Origin: Schistosoma haematobium
Taxonomy: Eukaryota; Platyhelminthes; Trematoda; Strigeidida; Schistosomatidae
Reading direction: 5' to 3'
Length of the DNA stretch: 64,000 nt
NCBI RefSeq assembly: GCF_000699445.3
Contig: NC_067197.1
Location: 34,703,809-34,767,808 of the forward strand
The translations under genes and the position numbers were made by a program. Shown here one piece after another: positions 60,715-64,000 of this stretch (position 1 is its first letter; every line of letters begins with the position of its first letter). The notes beneath the pieces are model-generated. The model was not told where the DNA came from and searched no databases. It saw only the letters and a program-made list of their open reading frames with translations.

Positions 60715-61525
60715 ATCAGTCAGTCAGCAACAACGTAGATGTTCGTACGTACGTACATCAGTTCAAGTCGCCATAACACATTAGCACACAGATCCTATTG
60801 TCCATTCAAATCCCGTAGTAGTACAGGTAGTAAGAGTATAAACAGTAATCGGAAACACTAGGGTTTGAAAATGTTATTCAAGGAGTATAATCCAGTGCAA
60901 TAAATTTGGAAAGAAAAAAAAGAACATGAAGAATTTAGGAGATTAGAATGTGGGGGAAAACAAAAACTGGATTCACCTGCGTCATTGTAAATGACTTTGA
61001 TCCATGTTATTCAAAGTGTCTAACCATCGGATGCTATCATCTAGCGGTCCCCAACCAGGTAGTCTACACCTACCAACATGACTCAGTCCACTTGTTAGTG
61101 ACTCCATGGATTTGTGCTATGCTTTGGTCTGGCCACCCCTAGCTTTCTTCCAACATACTCCTACACCATAAAACATCGCTCGTCGGAGCAGTCGGTGGTT
61201 GGACATACGTAACATATGTTCCAACCATCTAAAGTGATGAAGTCTCGCTACTTCATCAATGGATTTGCCATCCTCACCCAGTGCCCGTTTCCTAACAACT
61301 GTATTACTTACTCGGTGGTCCCAGGATATACGACCAATGTTTCGAAGACACCTATGATCAAATACTAGTAACCTACGAATATCCTCTATTCTTACCGGTC
61401 ATGTTTCATTACCATAAAGTAGGACAGAACGAACTGATGCGCAGTAAACCCGTCGTTTGATTGGTAGACGGATATCTCGCCTACGCCATAAATGACGCAA
61501 GTTAGATGATGATCGACACGCTCAG
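60715..61525 (-). pseudogene. LINE 3' end (RTE-like), C-terminal ORF region plus 3' UTR
   Basis: The minus strand encodes, with several stops, LLYGNET, PVRIEDIRRLLVFDHRCLR, ISWDHRVSN, VVRKRALGEDGKSIDEV, a WLEHMLRMSNHRL block, KKARGGQTK and GRCRLPGWGP. This is the region after the reverse transcriptase of a schistosome RTE-like LINE distinct from SR2. The 3' UTR extends to about 60715. Left of about 61525 the match ends, so the catalytic part is missing. Confidence 0.8.
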
Positions 61526-63600
61526 TTATATAATACCCAGTATGAAATATCCAATTTATATTGAATTATTATTTTAGTTAATTCAGTCAATATTTTCTGT
61601 AGTTTGTAAGTTTAAAAATGAATGAATGTATCTGTTAGATTGACAACTTATAAAGTACTTAATATTATTTTCAATAATTAAATATATCAGTCATAATAAC
61701 TCGAAAATGGCTACACAGACCTTTTATTGTATGAAGAAAATTCTCTATCAAATCAATGTTATCCATTTCCTTTTGATTTCACAATATAATTTTAAAAGTT
61801 TGGATTGGTGTTGTGATAGAACAATACTAGTTTGACTATATTGCTAATGACTCTGTCAAATTAGATCCAAGAGAAAAAAGAAAATACTTATTATAAACGA
61901 AGATTTATATGAACCCGAAAATTTATTAAAACTATATTTGAATGAATTTTTTATGTTTCATATACATTAGTTGTCAATCAGATTTCCAAAAAAACAATTT
62001 AACGGGATACAATTTGTCACCAGTAACCAGTAACTTGTTGGATGGAGACAATTCATTTAGACAGGGATTTTAAAATTAAACTGACTTTATCAACGTTTAA
62101 GTTACAAGACATATTTAGAGTTATCCATTAAATAGTCAAATATAGAGATGACATATACGACGAACTTCAGTTGTGAAGTCAATAATAATAATAATAAGCG
62201 AAAAATCTTATCTTATCAAGCTTATCATGTTACATTTGAGCCTTTCATGATTATATATTGATCAAGTAGTAGTGTGACAGATGTCTTTGATTCGTCTTTT
62301 TCACTATCAGGCACAATTCAAAATGACATAAATCTTTTTTTTTTTTAAAGAGGTACTAATACACTGCATGGTATCAATGAAAGTGGTTTAAGCAATATTT
62401 AGCTCAAATTTTGTAGTTTTTAAGAAAATCATAACAAAACCAGTAGTTGAAACGGGAATTTTCATTTGTTAAACGTACAATATTATGTAGCAAGCCCATT
62501 CAACTATTGTATTATTTGTCTACTCACTGTAATTCAGACACTAATTCACTATGTTAATTTCTGTGTGTGTATGATTGAGCGCGTGTCTGCACATTAACCT
62601 TAATCGATTCTCCTATTCGTTGTAACATACAGATAATCAATAATTTATCCACACTTGATTGACACTCAAAAATATATATGGATTTTTAACTCTCTCTCTC
62701 TTACACACACACTCTCTCTTGGTTTCACAGTGTGCTTGCTCGCTGTACGCTTGCGGATTTTATTTATCTTTAACAATAAAATATCTCTACAACTGGTGTT
62801 CAGGTTTCTGAATAATCTCGAGTAAATCCATAATTCTACTAGGAGATTTAGCCTACCTTAAATTAAATATTCAGTTAATGGGATATCGTTTATTGGAGTC
62901 AGATATAGAGGAAATTAGCCTCAACAATTACTAAACTATTCATTAACATTTCAACAATATGATGTGCTAATCATCCGTAATCCAATATAAGTTCAATTCC
63001 AAACATTAGGGAATTATAAATCTTGAAAAAAGAACATCCTACTAAATGAATGTTTGAAAGAAATCGGTAGAAATTATTTTAATCAAATCCGACTTATGAA
63101 TTAACTACACATACTATAATAGTTATAGGTTATACTACTTAAAACCTAATATTAGTAATAATGTTCGGTTAACTTGTTCTGAGAACTACTGCCGTAAATT
63201 ACGGACCAACTGTTGTAATTTAAAATGTTGTTTATCAACCAAAAAACGACTGTCTTCTGTAAATCCCTTATGCAATTTTTGTTAGACATCTTAAAGTGTT
63301 ACTAAATATTTGTTCACTAATAAAGTTGACTACCTACTGATTAATGCTACTTCTCAAGATGTCAAATTGACTGAACAGAAAATAACATTTTAATGAATCA
63401 TAGCAACTGGTCGTTCACTACTAACGACTATCAGTATTGAAATCAGTGTAATCGATATGTGTTTTCTATCACCAATATGTTAAGCAATACAACAAAGTGA
63501 TATACTATTTATCATTATAATCATTGAGCTAGGTTTAGTCATCTATAAACCATGGTTTTATTCATGGTTTGTTAATCAGTGGATCACAATGTGTATTTTG
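61526..63600. other. AT-rich non-coding DNA
   Basis: No repeat or exon recognised. Short CT and CA tracts near 62690-62718. Confidence 0.5.
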
Positions 63601-63631
63601 TGTTGGTTTTTTTCTGTTCATCCATTTCTAG

Positions 63632-64000
63632 AAGCATCATTTTGGATAAGAAACAATTCAAATCATTATGAAATAGTAGTTCATCATATTTCGTACATTT
63701 ACAATGTCGTTTAATAATGAAACTTATAATTTATCAACCTCATTATCTAATGAGACTGAAAAATTAGCCAGAATAACTAATGACAATTGTTCATTGTTCA
63801 GTAATTACGAATTCATTAAATTATCAAATTCTTATCCATCTCTTAATTGGAATAGTAATATCAATAGCCATGACATCACATATACAAAACCCAATTTATG
63901 TCCCAATGAATTGAATTCACTAACAGAATCAAATAGATTTCATTCCATTAAATGTATAAACTATGACAAAGAAACTTTGCCAAATATGAATACTGGAAAT
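63632..64000 (+). CDS. 5' coding exon of an unidentified gene, open at window end
   Basis: A strong acceptor (long pyrimidine run, then tttctag ending at 63631) precedes the exon. The first ATG is at 63704 (acaATGt context), with an in-frame TAG at 63677-63679, so translation should start there. The frame then stays open for 99 codons to the last base of the window, which is notable in DNA this AT-rich. The predicted protein begins MSFNNETYNLSTSLSN and is rich in Asn, Ser and Thr, without signal peptide or membrane segment. Such low-complexity N-termini are common in schistosome regulatory proteins, but no domain is visible and I do not name a function. The acceptor could serve a cis intron or spliced-leader trans-splicing. 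Confidence 0.6.

Overview
The window is strongly AT-rich, repeat-dense animal DNA from a blood fluke, genus Schistosoma (confidence about 0.95 for the genus; I cannot fix the species). The evidence is several schistosome repeats found together: SM-alpha-type SINEs with a hammerhead ribozyme, RTE-clade LINE fragments of SR2 type, a Penelope-like GIY-YIG fragment, a Curupira-like Mutator (MULE) transposon, and a trematode-type 18S rRNA fragment.

Host genes are almost absent. The only convincing one begins at the right edge: a coding exon opens at about 63632 (ATG at 63704) and runs off the window without a stop. A TATA box with a perfect CRE about 20 bases upstream, followed by a GTAAGT donor (52010-52182), is a candidate promoter and non-coding first exon. 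If it belongs to the same gene, 52183-63631 is one large intron holding the right-hand repeats.

Layout: 1-3640, SINE and other dispersed repeats in AT-rich DNA. 3816-5941, a decayed MULE with four inferred introns, a WRKY/GCM1-like zinc finger, a DDE domain, a SWIM finger and a RING-like C-terminus. 5942-14100, mostly empty DNA with microsatellites, a 36-bp perfect inverted repeat at 10066-10203 and an unassigned repeat with a hammerhead-like core at 10541-10585. 14100-35700, many SINE copies, a Penelope-like fragment at 28980-29280 and an SR2-type LINE end at 31018-31510. 35735-36543, an 18S+ITS1 fragment between 29-bp inverted arms of the same repeat seen at 10 kb. 37-48 kb, more SINEs, a probable solo LTR and two copies of a GC-richer repeat. 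49-50 kb, an SR2-type LINE with a large internal deletion. 50-64 kb, sparse repeats and the candidate gene.

The most interesting system is a tRNA-derived repeat, called here family H, in about 25 copies. It has pol III A and B boxes followed by a hammerhead core that differs from that of SM-alpha: stem I gcactg/cagtgc, core CTGAGGA and GAAA, cleavage triplet GTC, and an 8-base palindromic stem III (ACGGCCGT). Four copies extend past one unit, so that their two ends repeat the same stretch with a period of 405-411 bases. This is expected if the template was a circle or tandem RNA, as for retrozymes. About eleven others are head-to-head inverted pairs with their 3' ends pointing outwards. All positions and structures were read by eye, with no alignment or folding program.
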